From NCBI GenBank assembly GCA_963770375.1, contig CAVYPM010000007.1:1-64000 (forward strand): 64,000 bases of DNA, read 5' to 3'. This DNA is from DASVBE01 sp963770375. Lineage in GTDB: Bacteria; Actinomycetota; Actinomycetes; Streptosporangiales; Streptosporangiaceae. The translations under genes and the position numbers were made by a program. A model generated the notes under the pieces. The model ran no database searches. It was not told the DNA's origin and was given only the letters and a program-made list of their open reading frames with translations. Below are positions 50,477-59,290 of the stretch, one piece after another (position 1 is the stretch's first letter; each line of letters starts with the position of its first letter).

Positions 50477-51874
50477 TCAGCGGTGGATCGCGACCAGTTC
50501 CGGCCGCAGGCACGGCGGGCTGGTCACTCCCCCGCCCGGCGCACCCGGCGTCCCTGACGGCGTGGCGCTGCCCGGCGACCCGCTGCCCCCCGGCGAGGCC
50601 GGCGGGCTCCCGGCCCCGCCGGACGTCCCGGCGGACGCCCCGCTGGCGCTCGGTGCCGGCGCCGGGCCCGGGCTGGGCCCCACGTCCGCGCACGAGGCCA
50701 GCAGCACGATCGCGCTGCCCGGGTCGGCGCTGCCGCCCACCCCGGACAGGTCGGTGAAGAAGTGCGGCCAGGGAATCCGCGGCGTCGTCCAGATCACCTT
50801 GGACCCGGCCACCCGGTAACCCCACGCATCGCCTTCCGCTCCGTGGTCCAGGCCCAGCGCCACCCCGTCGCGCACGCCGTACAGCCCCGCCGAGCCGGTC
50901 ACGGTCCGGCCGCGGACCCGCAGCCCGGTGCCCGGCTGCACCGCCATCAGCGTGCTGCCCTTGCTCAGGTAGAACAGCCCGGACACCGGGTCGGCTGACT
51001 GCGGCAGCACATCGGCCCGCTGCCAGAGAAGCCGGCCGGTCAGGCCGCTGTACGCGCTCACCCCGCCGGTCCCGGTGAACAGCAGCACGCCGTCCAGCGC
51101 GGCGCTGAGCGTGCCGGTGAACTCCCGCCCGGCCGGCCGGAGGACCCGCTCGCTGCCGGTCAGCAGGCTGATCCGGCGCACCGCGGTGACCGGCCCGCCG
51201 GCCAGGTAGCTCCCGCCGGTCACGGTGAGGTACAGGTCCCCGCCGTCCAGCCGCCAGGCCTGCGGCCGCGGCCCGGTGGCACGCCGCCAGCGGACCCGGC
51301 CGGTCGCGCTGGCGTAGCTGGTGACCGCACGCGGGCCGATGACCACCGCGCCGTCCGCGCTGGCCGCGACCGCGCCGCCGTACACCGCGGCCGGGTAACG
51401 CCCGGCCACGCCGCCGGTGCGGTCCCCGAGCACGAACTCGGTGCGCCCGGCCGGGTGCCGCCGGGTCCGCGGCACGGAGACCCCGACGGTGACCACGCCG
51501 GGCCAGGCCCGCACCGACACGACCGCCGCGCCGGCCGGCAGCCCGGTCAGCGGGACCTGCCAGCGCTGCTCGCCGGTCGCCAGGTCGTAGGCGGTGACCA
51601 TCAGCCCGGAACCGACCGCCGCAACCCCGCCGCCGGCCGCGAGGTAGGCCTGCCCCTGCGCGGGCACGGTGCCGTCCTGCGGGCTGGCCGTCCACGACCC
51701 GGGCAGCAGACGGGACCACAGCACCTTGCCCGCGGACCCGCAGGCCCGGTCCTGGCAGCCGGTGGAGATCACGCTGGCCGCCCGGCCGGGGATGATCGCG
51801 GCGCCGGCCAGTACCACGGCGAGCGCAGCCCGCCGGGCCCACACCGCTGAGCTGCGGCCGCGCACCAGGGTCAT
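50477..51874 (-). CDS. Exported PQQ-like beta-propeller protein
   Basis: From ATG 51874 the 465-residue protein has a basic start and signal/anchor segment (RRAALAVVLAGAAIIPGRA). Repeats follow in which W-type strands close each blade (ATGEQRWQVPL, ATGRVRWRRA, LTGRLLWQRAD, GSKVIWTTP), as in PQQ-binding-like/quinoprotein propellers. The last 70 residues are Ser/Gly/Pro-rich and contain two cysteines. It is probably an extracellular or wall-associated scaffold or enzyme; the cofactor is unproven. The longer upstream frame is unlikely. Confidence 0.75.
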   Translation of the reverse strand: MTLVRGRSSAVWARRAALAVVLAGAAIIPGRAASVISTGCQDRACGSAGKVLWSRLLPGSWTASPQDGTVPAQGQAYLAAGGGVAAVGSGLMVTAYDLATGEQRWQVPLTGLPAGAAVVSVRAWPGVVTVGVSVPRTRRHPAGRTEFVLGDRTGGVAGRYPAAVYGGAVAASADGAVVIGPRAVTSYASATGRVRWRRATGPRPQAWRLDGGDLYLTVTGGSYLAGGPVTAVRRISLLTGSERVLRPAGREFTGTLSAALDGVLLFTGTGGVSAYSGLTGRLLWQRADVLPQSADPVSGLFYLSKGSTLMAVQPGTGLRVRGRTVTGSAGLYGVRDGVALGLDHGAEGDAWGYRVAGSKVIWTTPRIPWPHFFTDLSGVGGSADPGSAIVLLASCADVGPSPGPAPAPSASGASAGTSGGAGSPPASPGGSGSPGSATPSGTPGAPGGGVTSPPCLRPELVAIHR

Positions 51875-52107
51875 GCCTGCGGTCAGCCCTTCCGGCCCGT
51901 CATGTCGGTATTTCCGGCGCGCCAGCCGCCGGCCACCCCCGTTTGCAGCCCCGCGCCCATTCTGGCACCGCGCCGACCGGGGCCGCGCCGCCGTCGCGTG
52001 ATCTTTGCTGAGGGATACGGTGCCGAGGGGGCGGGTGCCGCGGGCCACGGCGGCTGAGTAGCGTGGGCGCGGGCCACGTAAATCCTGATCTGCCTAGGAG
52101 GAACACC

Positions 52108-52644
52108 ATGACGGAGCAGCCCCCGCTGCCGTATGACTTCCTGCCGCCGGTGCCGTCGTTCACCGTGGAGAGTGACGACGTGGCGGACGGCGAGCAGTTC
52201 ACCAGCAAGCAGGTGTTCAACGGGTTCGGCGCGACCGGCGAGAACCTGTCCCCGCACCTGCGCTGGTCCGGGTTCCCGGCGGAGACCAAGGGCTTCGCGG
52301 TGACCTGCTTCGACCCGGACGCCCCGACCGGGTCCGGCTTCTGGCACTGGATGGTGTACGGCATCCCCGCGTCGGTGACCGAGCTGGCCGCCGGGGTGGG
52401 CAACGCGGACGGCACCGGGCTGCCCGAGGGCGCTTTCCAGGTCCGCAACGACATGGGCACCAAGGACTTCTGCGGAGCGGCCCCGCCCAAGGGCGACCCG
52501 CCGCACCGGTACGCGTTCGTGGTGCACGCGCTGAACACCGACGCGCTGCCGATCAACAGCGACGTGACCCCGGCGCTGGCGGGCTTCAACACGACGTTCG
52601 CCACCATCGCCCGCGCGATGATCGTCCCGGTCTACAGCCACTAG
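52108..52644 (+). CDS. YbhB/YbcL family PEBP-like protein
   Basis: The 178-residue protein matches bacterial phosphatidylethanolamine-binding-like proteins: GENLSPHLRWSGFP, the ligand-site block CFDPDAPTGSGFWHWMVYGI, and PPHRYAFVVHALNTDALP. The cavity residues Asp-Pro-Asp and His-Trp are kept. It is cytosolic, without a signal peptide. AGGAGG at 52096-52101 supports ATG 52108. The role in actinomycetes is unknown. Confidence 0.92.
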   Translation: MTEQPPLPYDFLPPVPSFTVESDDVADGEQFTSKQVFNGFGATGENLSPHLRWSGFPAETKGFAVTCFDPDAPTGSGFWHWMVYGIPASVTELAAGVGNADGTGLPEGAFQVRNDMGTKDFCGAAPPKGDPPHRYAFVVHALNTDALPINSDVTPALAGFNTTFATIARAMIVPVYSH

Positions 52645-52669
52645 CCAGGTTCCTCCGGCCGGGGCCAGG

Positions 52670-53767
52670 CTACGCCCGCCGGCGGCAGGCCGCTGGGCCG
52701 CAGCGCGTCTCCAGCGGCCCGCGCGAGCGGCCAGCACAGCCCGGACCAGCGACGGTCCGGCGTCCCGCACGGCTGCTGCGCAGCCGGTGGAGCACGTCGC
52801 GTTCCTTTTCCGGGTCCAGGCCGTGCAGCCGGGCAGTATCGCCCTCCGGATAGCCCTCGGCCTGGATCCAGGCCCAGGTGTCGGCGATGGTCTCGGCCAC
52901 CGGGCGGCAGCTCAGCCCGGCGGCCAGCGCGGCGGACACGTTGCCGTCGTGCAGCCCGTCGTACTCGCCGCCGGGCGGCACCCAGACCGGCAGCTCGGTC
53001 CACGGCTGGATGCCGGCCGCCTCGATGACCTCCGGGCTGACCCAGACGAACCTGGCGTCGGACCCGGTCACCTTCAGCGCCGCGTCCAGCAGGCTCGCCA
53101 TCGTGGCGTGGCCGGGTGCGCTGACCGTGTTGAACACCCCGCCCTGCCGGCGGGCGGCCATGTCCAGCATCCAGGCCGCCAGGTCCCGGCAGTCGATGTA
53201 CTGCAGCGGCCGCTCCGGCGGCCCGGGCGCGAGCACGTCGCCGCCGCGCTCGATCCGGCCCAGCCACCACGGCATCCGCCCGACCAGCTCGTACGGGCCG
53301 AGGATCAGCCCGGCCCGGGCCAGCACCGCCCGGTCGCCGAACGCGGCCAGCGCGGCCAGCTCGCCGCCCCGCTTGGCCGCGGCGTAGTCCTCCTGGCTGG
53401 TGCCGGCCGGGTCGCCGTCGACGACCGGCGCGCTCTCGTCCATCCCGGCGGGGATCGGCCACTCGTACACCGACCGGCTGGACACGTACCCGTAGTGCCC
53501 GGCCCGGTCCTTCAGCAGGGTCGCCGCGTCCAGCACGTTCGCCGGCGCGCCGCTCCAGGTGTCGATGACCGCGTCCCAGGTCCGGTCGCCGAGCGCGGCG
53601 CGCAGCGCGGCCGGGTCGGTGCGGTCCGCGGTCAGCGCGGTGACCCCGGGCTCCGGCGGCCTGCTCTCCCCCCGGTTCAGCGTGGTGACGTCGTCGCCGC
53701 GGGCCAGCGCCGTCTCCACGACGGCCCGGCCGACATGATGGGTTCCGCCTAGTACCAGCAGCTTCAT
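52670..53767 (-). CDS. NAD-dependent epimerase/dehydratase family protein
   Basis: The 365-residue protein has the extended-SDR start MKLLVLGGTHHVGRAVVETA with GGTxxVG at 7-13, DAVIDTWSGAP, YGYVSSRSVYEW and the EDYAAAKRGGE catalytic region. The last 60 residues are Arg/Gly-rich after KERDVLHRL and may be an unusual extension or a shifted frame. Such proteins reduce or epimerise nucleotide sugars or serve as reductases. ATG 53767 is preferred over GTG 53776. Confidence 0.85.
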   Translation of the reverse strand: MKLLVLGGTHHVGRAVVETALARGDDVTTLNRGESRPPEPGVTALTADRTDPAALRAALGDRTWDAVIDTWSGAPANVLDAATLLKDRAGHYGYVSSRSVYEWPIPAGMDESAPVVDGDPAGTSQEDYAAAKRGGELAALAAFGDRAVLARAGLILGPYELVGRMPWWLGRIERGGDVLAPGPPERPLQYIDCRDLAAWMLDMAARRQGGVFNTVSAPGHATMASLLDAALKVTGSDARFVWVSPEVIEAAGIQPWTELPVWVPPGGEYDGLHDGNVSAALAAGLSCRPVAETIADTWAWIQAEGYPEGDTARLHGLDPEKERDVLHRLRSSRAGRRTVAGPGCAGRSRGPLETRCGPAACRRRA

Positions 53768-53845
53768 GCCCGCCACTCTGCCGGGCGGCCCGCGGGCCCG
53801 CCACCCTTGTTCACCCCGGGCGAAGCCGGTTCACCCCGCCCAGGG

Positions 53846-54208
53846 TCAGCGCTTGGTGCTCAGCGAGCCATGCCCGTCGCTGGCCGCAGCCGGGTCCGTC
53901 CCGTTGCCCGGTCCGGCCGTGGTGAGCAGGTCGAGGAACGGGCCGATCCGGAGCCCTTCCTGGGCGGTGTGGCGGAACAGGTTGCCGCGGTTGACGCTGT
54001 AGCGGGTGCGGCGGCCGGTCCGGGTGCGGGTGAGATAGCCCGCTGCTTCCAGGTCGGCCACGATGACCTGGACAGTGCGTTCGGTGAGACCGACGACGGC
54101 GGCGATGTCGCGGATCCGGGCGGTGGGGCTGCGGGCGATCTCCACCAGCACATGCCCATGCCCGGTCAGCAGGGTCCAGCTGCCGGCGCTCTCGTCACGA
54201 GCAGTCAT
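53846..54208 (-). CDS. Winged helix-turn-helix transcriptional regulator (MarR/ArsR-like)
   Basis: The 120-residue protein reads GHVLVEIARSPTARIRDIAA, then VVGLTERTVQVIVADLEAAG and YLTRTRTGRRTRYSVNRGNL, a wHTH with recognition helix and wing. ATG 54208 is chosen because the frame farther upstream runs through promoter-like AT-rich DNA. The inverted repeats at 54225-54287 in front are likely operators for it or for the divergent response regulator. Confidence 0.8.
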   Translation of the reverse strand: MTARDESAGSWTLLTGHGHVLVEIARSPTARIRDIAAVVGLTERTVQVIVADLEAAGYLTRTRTGRRTRYSVNRGNLFRHTAQEGLRIGPFLDLLTTAGPGNGTDPAAASDGHGSLSTKR

Positions 54209-54224
54209 GACTTCCGAGTATATC

Positions 54225-54312
54225 CTCGCGAGACCATCCGCGCGAGAATCTATTCGGGTGATCTTGCTCGTGAGAGACATCTCACGAAATTTATTTCATG
54301 TTTCTATTGACA
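54225..54312. promoter_or_regulatory. Divergent promoter region with inverted repeats
   Basis: CTCGCGAG (54225-54232) is palindromic and is followed by CGCGAG at 54241. TCGTGAGA (54268-54275) pairs with TCTCACGA (54280-54287). TTGACA at 54307-54312 is a likely -35 for the response regulator gene at 54385. The region is AT-richer than its surroundings. Confidence 0.55.
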
Positions 54313-54384
54313 GGCTTCTGCCCTCGGCCCGATCCTGATAGCGCCCGATCGGGCCCTGGACCCGGAAAGCGCTGGAGGCGACCG

Positions 54385-54816
54385 ATGACCACCCCCGTCC
54401 TGGGTACTGCTGACGTCCTCGTGGTCGAGGACGACCCAGGGGACGTGCTGCTGACCACCGACGCCCTCGAGGACTGCCACCTGGGCCTGAGCCTGCACGT
54501 CGTCGGCGACGGCGAGGAAGCGATGCGCTTCCTGCGCGGCGCGGGCCAGCCGCGGCCGGCCCTGGTCCTGCTCGACCTCAACCTGCCCCGCCGCGGCGGC
54601 CTGGAGGTCCTCGCCGACCTCAAGGCCGACCCGGACCTGCGGGCGATCCCCGTCGTGGTGCTCACCACCTCGCAGGCCGAGGCCGACATCGCGCGCAGCT
54701 ACGAACTGCACGCCAACGCCTACGTCATCAAGCCGATCGACGCCGCCAAGTTCGCCGACGCGATCAAGCAGATCGATGAGTTCTTCCTGATCTTGACGGA
54801 GCGCCCGCAGCGCTGA
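54385..54816 (+). CDS. Single-domain CheY-like response regulator (Rcp1 type)
   Basis: The 143-residue protein consists of one receiver domain: VLVVEDDPGDVLLTTDAL with the acidic pair at the start, phosphoacceptor Asp64 in VLLDLNLPRRGG, VVVLTTSQ and the lysine in AYVIKPID. The EDDPGD and LNLPRRGG variants are typical of Rcp1-like regulators that pair with phytochrome-type kinases. No kinase is adjacent. The SigF/B-like sigma gene follows 24 bp later, so the two are probably co-transcribed. Confidence 0.9.
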   Translation: MTTPVLGTADVLVVEDDPGDVLLTTDALEDCHLGLSLHVVGDGEEAMRFLRGAGQPRPALVLLDLNLPRRGGLEVLADLKADPDLRAIPVVVLTTSQAEADIARSYELHANAYVIKPIDAAKFADAIKQIDEFFLILTERPQR

Positions 54817-54840
54817 CCACGGACGTCCCGGAGGGCCACC

Positions 54841-55689
54841 ATGGACGATCTGACCCCCAGCCCCCGCCCGGCCGACGAGGCGGCCACCGACGCCGAGCTG
54901 GTCGGCCTGGTGCAGTCGCTGCCCGCGGGCAGTACCCCGCGCGAACGTGCCTTCGAAACCCTGATCGTGCGCTACCGGCCGATGGTGCGCTCCTGCGTGC
55001 GCCGCTACCAGACCCCGCCCGAGCTGGCCGACGAGCTGATGCAGGCCGGCTACCTCGGCCTGATGAAGGCCATCACCAACTTCGACCCGGACGTCGGCGC
55101 GGGCCTGCCCGCCTACGCCCAGCCCTGCATCAGCGGCGAGATCAAGCGGTACTTCCGCGACCAGCGCTCGCCGATCCGGATCCAGCGGCCCCTCCAGGAA
55201 CTGCGGCAGGAGATCCGCGCCGCCACCGCCGTGCTGACCCAGGAGCTCGGCCGGGCCCCGCAGGCCGCCGAGCTGGCCGGGCACCTGGACGTCAGCGAGG
55301 CACAGGTCACCGAGGCGCAGGGCGCCAGCCGGGCCTTCCATGCGCTGTCACTGGACGCGCCGGTTACCGACGAGGACGATGCGGCCAGCCTCGGCGAGAT
55401 GACCGGCCAGGACGACCCGCGGCTCCAGCACCTGGTCGACATCGAGTCGGTGCACGCCCACTGGGCCGAGCTGGACGATCAGTCCCAGCTCCTGCTGACC
55501 CTGCGGTTCTACGGGAACATGACCCAGGAGCAGATCGGCGAGCGGCTCGGCGTCTCCCAGATGCAGGTCTCCCGGCTGCTGCGCCGCGCCCTGGTCCACC
55601 TCCACGACCGGCTGACCGCCCTCCCCGAACCCGGCACGGCTGCGGCTGCGCCGCCCGGCAAGGCGAGCGGGGAGCCGGCTCCCGCCTGA
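54841..55689 (+). CDS. SigF/SigB-type (group 3) RNA polymerase sigma factor
   Basis: The 282-residue protein has region 2 with ELADELMQAGYLGLMKAITN, region 3 with ELGRAPQAAELAGHLDVSEA, and region 4 with YGNMTQEQIGERLGVSQMQV. This matches the stress/sporulation SigF-SigB group. GGAGGGCCACC precedes ATG 54841. The response regulator gene just upstream suggests a signalling unit. Anti-sigma and anti-anti-sigma genes, usually nearby, are not in the window. The C-terminal tail is Ala/Pro-rich. Confidence 0.9.
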   Translation: MDDLTPSPRPADEAATDAELVGLVQSLPAGSTPRERAFETLIVRYRPMVRSCVRRYQTPPELADELMQAGYLGLMKAITNFDPDVGAGLPAYAQPCISGEIKRYFRDQRSPIRIQRPLQELRQEIRAATAVLTQELGRAPQAAELAGHLDVSEAQVTEAQGASRAFHALSLDAPVTDEDDAASLGEMTGQDDPRLQHLVDIESVHAHWAELDDQSQLLLTLRFYGNMTQEQIGERLGVSQMQVSRLLRRALVHLHDRLTALPEPGTAAAAPPGKASGEPAPA

Positions 55690-55696
55690 CGGGCCG

Positions 55697-57023
55697 CTAC
55701 AGCGAGGCGACGTGCTCGCCGCAGCGGGCCGGGTCGTAGCCGGGGAGGCTGGCCAGCTGGTCGAGCAGCCAGCGGGAGGACAGGACCCGCAGGAGGCCGG
55801 CCGCCTCCCGGCTGCCCGCCGAGGTGGCCGGGATGACCAGGTCGGAGTGCTCGGCGGTGAGGGGGACGAAGCCGAGGCCGTAGGCCAGCGCGGCGGGCTC
55901 GCTGGCCACGCCGGCGTCCGCCAGGCCGGCCGCGATGGCCGCCGCGACCTCCAGGTGACCGGCGGCCGCGGTCTGGTAACCGGGCAGCGTGGCCGGGTCG
56001 AGGCGGAGGCGGGCCAGCTCGCGGTCGAGCACGTGCCGGGCCTCGGCGCCGTGCTCCCGGTTGACCAGCCGCAGCCCGCGGCGGGCCACGTCGGCCAGGC
56101 CGGTCACCTCCCCGGCCAGGCCGGGCCGCAGCACCAGGCCCTCCCGCCACGAGCAGAACCCGACCACCTCGGCGCCCTGGCGGCGCAGCCGGTCGGCCGC
56201 CGGGCCGGTGCTGTACCCGCCGCTCTCGCCGCGCAGGTGCGCGCCGGCCACGTGTACCAGGCCGGCCGCGGCCAGCCGCAGCGCCTCCTGGCTGCCGCAC
56301 GGCCACCAGGTGAAGCTGACCGGCGGGTCGAGCAGCGCGAGCGGCGTCTCCAGCAGCGGCAGCGCCGGGTCGCAGCCGGCCACCACCAGCGTCGGCCGCG
56401 GCGGCCCGATCGGCCGCACCGCCCGGAGCCCGCCCGCCTGGTCCGGCTCCCCGAAGCCGTCCGGCCCCGCCAGACCGGGCAACCCCGCCCGGCCTGCCAC
56501 CCCGGCCAGGCCCACCAGCACCGCTGGCCTGCTGGCGGCCGCCGTCCCCGCTCGCGCCGGACCTTCCCGTCCCGGCGGGGCTACCCCGCCCAGCCGGGGT
56601 GGCGCCGGATGGGAGCGGGCCGGCGACGCCGCCGGCGGGCATGAAACCGGACCGGGTGGCGGTGGGGCCGGCCAGGGGAAGGGCCACGAACGCGTCGCCG
56701 ACCGGCGCGAGGATGACCCGGGCGCCGGGCGGGCCGGCCGGCGCGACCTGGTGGGCCTGCACCTCCGGCTGCGGCTCGCTCGGGCCGAACAGCTCCTCCA
56801 CACCGGTGCCCAGAGCCCGGGCCAGGGCCAGGGCAACCCGCAGCGACGGATCGGAATGGCCGGCTTCGACCGCGGAAACCGCTTGCCGGGACACCCCGGC
56901 CATGCCGGCCAGCTGCTGCTGGGAATAGCCCCTGGCCTGCCGGGCCAGCCGCAAGCGCATGCCCGCGTCCCGGGCGCCAGATCCGCCCCCGGCGGTGCCG
57001 GCGCCGCCCACGACCGGGCTCAC
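55697..57023 (-). pseudogene. XRE-type HTH regulator with periplasmic-binding-like domain, frameshifted
   Basis: The N-terminal reading RLRLARQARGYSQQQLAGMA, then GVSRQAVSAVEAGHSDPSL is an XRE helix-turn-helix. The C-terminal reading, in another frame, is a PBP-like (ModA/COG1910-type) ligand domain: TLVVAGCDPALPLLETPL, HVAGAHLRGESGGYST, FCSWREGLVLRPG and GLGFVPLTAEHSDLVIPA. The switch lies in a Gly/Pro-rich linker near 56500-56600. Such one-component regulators sense molybdate or related ligands, which fits the adjacent ABC operon upstream on the same strand. The start is GTG 57023 or ATG 56960. Confidence 0.75.
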
Positions 57024-57109
57024 GGGCCGGACCTCGCATTCTCAATCTCACCGGACTCGCACGGCAGGCCCCGGGCAGCCACTTCGCTAGGTCCGGCCGC
57101 GCGCATTGC

Positions 57110-57205
57110 GGACCCGTCCTCCGCACCCACGCTCAGGGCCAGCACGACCCGCAGCGACAAACCGGAACGACCGGCCTCGACCGTGCAGAAACCGCTTGCC
57201 GGAGT
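57110..57205 (-). pseudogene. Degenerate duplicate of the regulator's HTH segment
   Basis: The minus-strand reading TPASGFCTVEAGRSGLSLRV followed by VLALSVG parallels SRQAVSAVEAGHSDPSLRV followed by ALALARALG of the regulator at 56790-56890. At DNA level the blocks around 56841-56890 and 57143-57200 share long runs, including GAAACCGCTTGCCGG. It is a short partial duplication that has decayed. It lies between the ABC ATPase gene and the regulator. Confidence 0.6.
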
Positions 57206-58416
57206 CATTGGGCTGTCCGGCCCGGCCCGTAGCTGCTGCCCACGGCCCTATCCTGCTCGGCCTGGCCAACGGCAGTGCCGCCTGGGCCGAAGAGCGGCGG
57301 GTCCAGGGCGGTGACCGTGAGCCGGCCGTTGTCCGGTTCCGGGCGGTCGGGCAGGCGGCAGGTGATCCGGTGGCCAGCCACCGCGAGCTCGGCTTCCCAG
57401 CCGGCGCCGCTGGGGCGGACCACGGTGAGCGGGCCGGTCAGCACCAGGCCACGGCCGGGCTGGGCGCCGGGAACGACGCGCTCGGGATGGATGCCGGCCA
57501 CGATCCCGGTCGCTGGTCCCCCGCCGGGCCTGGCGGCCGGCCCGGCCGCTTCAGCCGGGGCCACCGCGCCGGCCACTGCGCCGGCCTCCTGGCCCGCTCC
57601 GGTCCCATCGCCGCTGAGGGCGTCACCCGCCGCGCGGCCTTCCGTATCCAATCCTGGAAGAACGTGAACGCCGGACGGGCCCGGCCTGCGGGATCCCGTG
57701 ACCGGGACGAAGCCCAGGTAGCCGACCAGTTCGGCGACCCGCCTTGAGGCCGGGTGGCGGACCACCTCGCCGGGTGCGCCGGCCTGCAGGATCACGCCGT
57801 GGTCCAGGACCGCCAGCTGGTCGGCGAAAGCCTGCGCCTCCTCCAGCTCGTGGGCCACCAGCACGGACGGGACCCGGCGGTCCGCAACCAGGGTCCGGAC
57901 CAGGTCGGTGAGGCCGCGGCGGAGGCTGGCGTCGAGCCCCGCGTACGGCTCGTCCAGGAGCAGAGCGTCGCACCGGGCCAGCAGCAGGCGGCCGAGCGCG
58001 ACCCGGTGCTGCTGGCCGCCGGACAGCCGGGCCGGCATCGCGTCGAGCAGGCCCTCGATGCCCAGCCGGGCGGCCAGCGCGCCGAGCTCCGGGCCGTGGC
58101 GGCCGGAACCCGGGCCGTAGGCCAGGTTGGCCCGGACCGACAGGTGCGGGAACAGGCCGGGATCCTGGCGGAGCAGCCCGACCCGGCGGCGCCAGGGCGG
58201 TACGTCGGCGCGCGGCGGCGCGGTCGAGGTGAGTACCCGGCCGCCCAGCGTGATCTGCGCGCGCCGCGGCCGGACCAGGCCGGCGATGGCCTCCAGGATC
58301 GTGGTCTTGCCCGCGCCGGACGGGCCGAACAGGGCGAGCCGCTCCCCCGGCGCGACGGCCAGCTCGGCGCACACCAGGAAGTCGCGGCGGTCAACCTCGA
58401 CGGCGGCGCTGAGCAC
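57205..58416 (-). CDS. Molybdate/tungstate-type ABC transporter ATP-binding protein
   Basis: The 403-residue ATPase has Walker A GPSGAGKTT at 31-39, the signature LSGGQQHRVALGRLLL and Walker B LLLDEPYAGLD. The C-terminal part carries a TOBE-like region (RGLVLTGPLTVVRPSGAG and ITCRLPD). It is the energising subunit of the importer with the permease (overlap of 26 bases) and the lipoprotein. An Ala/Gly-rich linker separates the NBD and TOBE parts. GTG 58416 is the best start, since the frame upstream lies in the permease gene. Confidence 0.85.
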   Translation of the reverse strand: MLSAAVEVDRRDFLVCAELAVAPGERLALFGPSGAGKTTILEAIAGLVRPRRAQITLGGRVLTSTAPPRADVPPWRRRVGLLRQDPGLFPHLSVRANLAYGPGSGRHGPELGALAARLGIEGLLDAMPARLSGGQQHRVALGRLLLARCDALLLDEPYAGLDASLRRGLTDLVRTLVADRRVPSVLVAHELEEAQAFADQLAVLDHGVILQAGAPGEVVRHPASRRVAELVGYLGFVPVTGSRRPGPSGVHVLPGLDTEGRAAGDALSGDGTGAGQEAGAVAGAVAPAEAAGPAARPGGGPATGIVAGIHPERVVPGAQPGRGLVLTGPLTVVRPSGAGWEAELAVAGHRITCRLPDRPEPDNGRLTVTALDPPLFGPGGTAVGQAEQDRAVGSSYGPGRTAQ

Positions 58417-59290
58417 GAGCGCTCCAGACGTAGGCGGCAAGCGGCAAGGGCAGCGCGACCACCAGCAGCACAACGGCGAACGGCAAGGCCGAGTCCAGCC
58501 CGGTTTCCTGGAGCGTAGTCCAGATCTGCAGGGGCAGGCCGTACGGGTGATAGGCCACGATGATCACCGCGCCGAACGCGCCCATGGCCCGCGCCCAGGC
58601 CACCGCGAGCGCCATGGCCAGGCCGGGCCCGGCCAGCGGCAGCGTGACCCGGCGCAGCACTCGCCAGGGCCGGTCGCCGAGCAGCGCCGCCTGCTGCTCC
58701 AGCCGCGGGTCGACGCTGCCGATGGCGGCCTGCGCACCCAGCACGTAGTACGGCGCGGACTCGTAGACCTGGGCAATGACCAGGGCGAGGAACGTGTTGC
58801 TGGCGGACAGGTGCAGGGCCTCGAGGCCGTGGCCGACCGGGGTGAACGGCCCGACCATGAAGACCAGCAGCAGGCCGATGACCAGCGGGGGCAGCAGCAG
58901 GACGAGGAGCAGGCCCGCCTCCCACACCCGGGGGAACGGCAGCCGGCCGCGGGCCAGCAGCCAGGCCAGCGGCGTGCCCAGCACAAGCAGGACGGCCAGC
59001 GTGACCGCGCCGGACTCGACCGAGACGACGAGCGGCTCCAGCGCCCCGGGGCTGGTCAGGGCGGTGCGGGCGGCACCCGGGGAGATGTGCATCAGCAGCG
59101 TGATGACCGGCCCGAGCAGAGCGAGCCAGATGACCAGGGCGGCGGCCACCGAGACGGCCCCGGACGCCGAGCGGACCACCCGCGGCGAGTGCGGCGGTCC
59201 GCCCGGGCTCGCGGGCGGGCGGCGCCCGGGGCCGGAATCGCCCCGGACGCCGCTGCCCGCAGCGGCAACGTTGCTAGCCGCCGAGCTCAC
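58391..59290 (-). CDS. Molybdate/tungstate-type ABC transporter permease
   Basis: The protein of about 299 residues has six membrane helices and the EAA-type loop (EQQAALLGDRPWRVLRRVTL PLAG region), with AVAWARAMGAFGAVIIVAYH as in ModB/WtpB permeases. GTG 59290 gives a 17-base overlap with the stop of the binding-protein gene. The N-terminal 45 residues are Pro/Arg-rich and may be shorter in reality. It works with the ATPase at 57205-58416. Confidence 0.85.
   Translation of the reverse strand: MSSAASNVAAAGSGVRGDSGPGRRPPASPGGPPHSPRVVRSASGAVSVAAALVIWLALLGPVITLLMHISPGAARTALTSPGALEPLVVSVESGAVTLAVLLVLGTPLAWLLARGRLPFPRVWEAGLLLVLLLPPLVIGLLLVFMVGPFTPVGHGLEALHLSASNTFLALVIAQVYESAPYYVLGAQAAIGSVDPRLEQQAALLGDRPWRVLRRVTLPLAGPGLAMALAVAWARAMGAFGAVIIVAYHPYGLPLQIWTTLQETGLDSALPFAVVLLVVALPLPLAAYVWSARAQRRRRG

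Larger units (their letters stand above)
10103..57200. repeat. Dispersed palindrome GGNAA(G/C)CG(G/C)TTNCC
   Basis: Exact matches begin at 10103, 10244, 12633, 14190, 19951, 31550, 41097 and 56874. Near matches (one or two changes) begin at 10949, 13157, 15597, 19007, 19200, 22145, 28323, 28574, 28961, 29584, 29697, 29990, 37578, 38145, 39938, 40073, 42959, 43669, 47321, 48752 and 57187. TA- or TG-centred relatives begin at 31078, 34637, 38845 and 42412. Most copies are inside genes on either strand. None was found before 10 kb or after 57.2 kb. Positions were located by eye and others may be missed. Confidence 0.75.

Noticed and set aside
10103..57200. Dispersed palindrome as parS or as an FtsK-orienting sequence
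   Set aside because: The sequence differs from the actinomycete parS (GTTTCACGTGAAAC), and a palindrome cannot give the strand polarity needed for FtsK-type signals.
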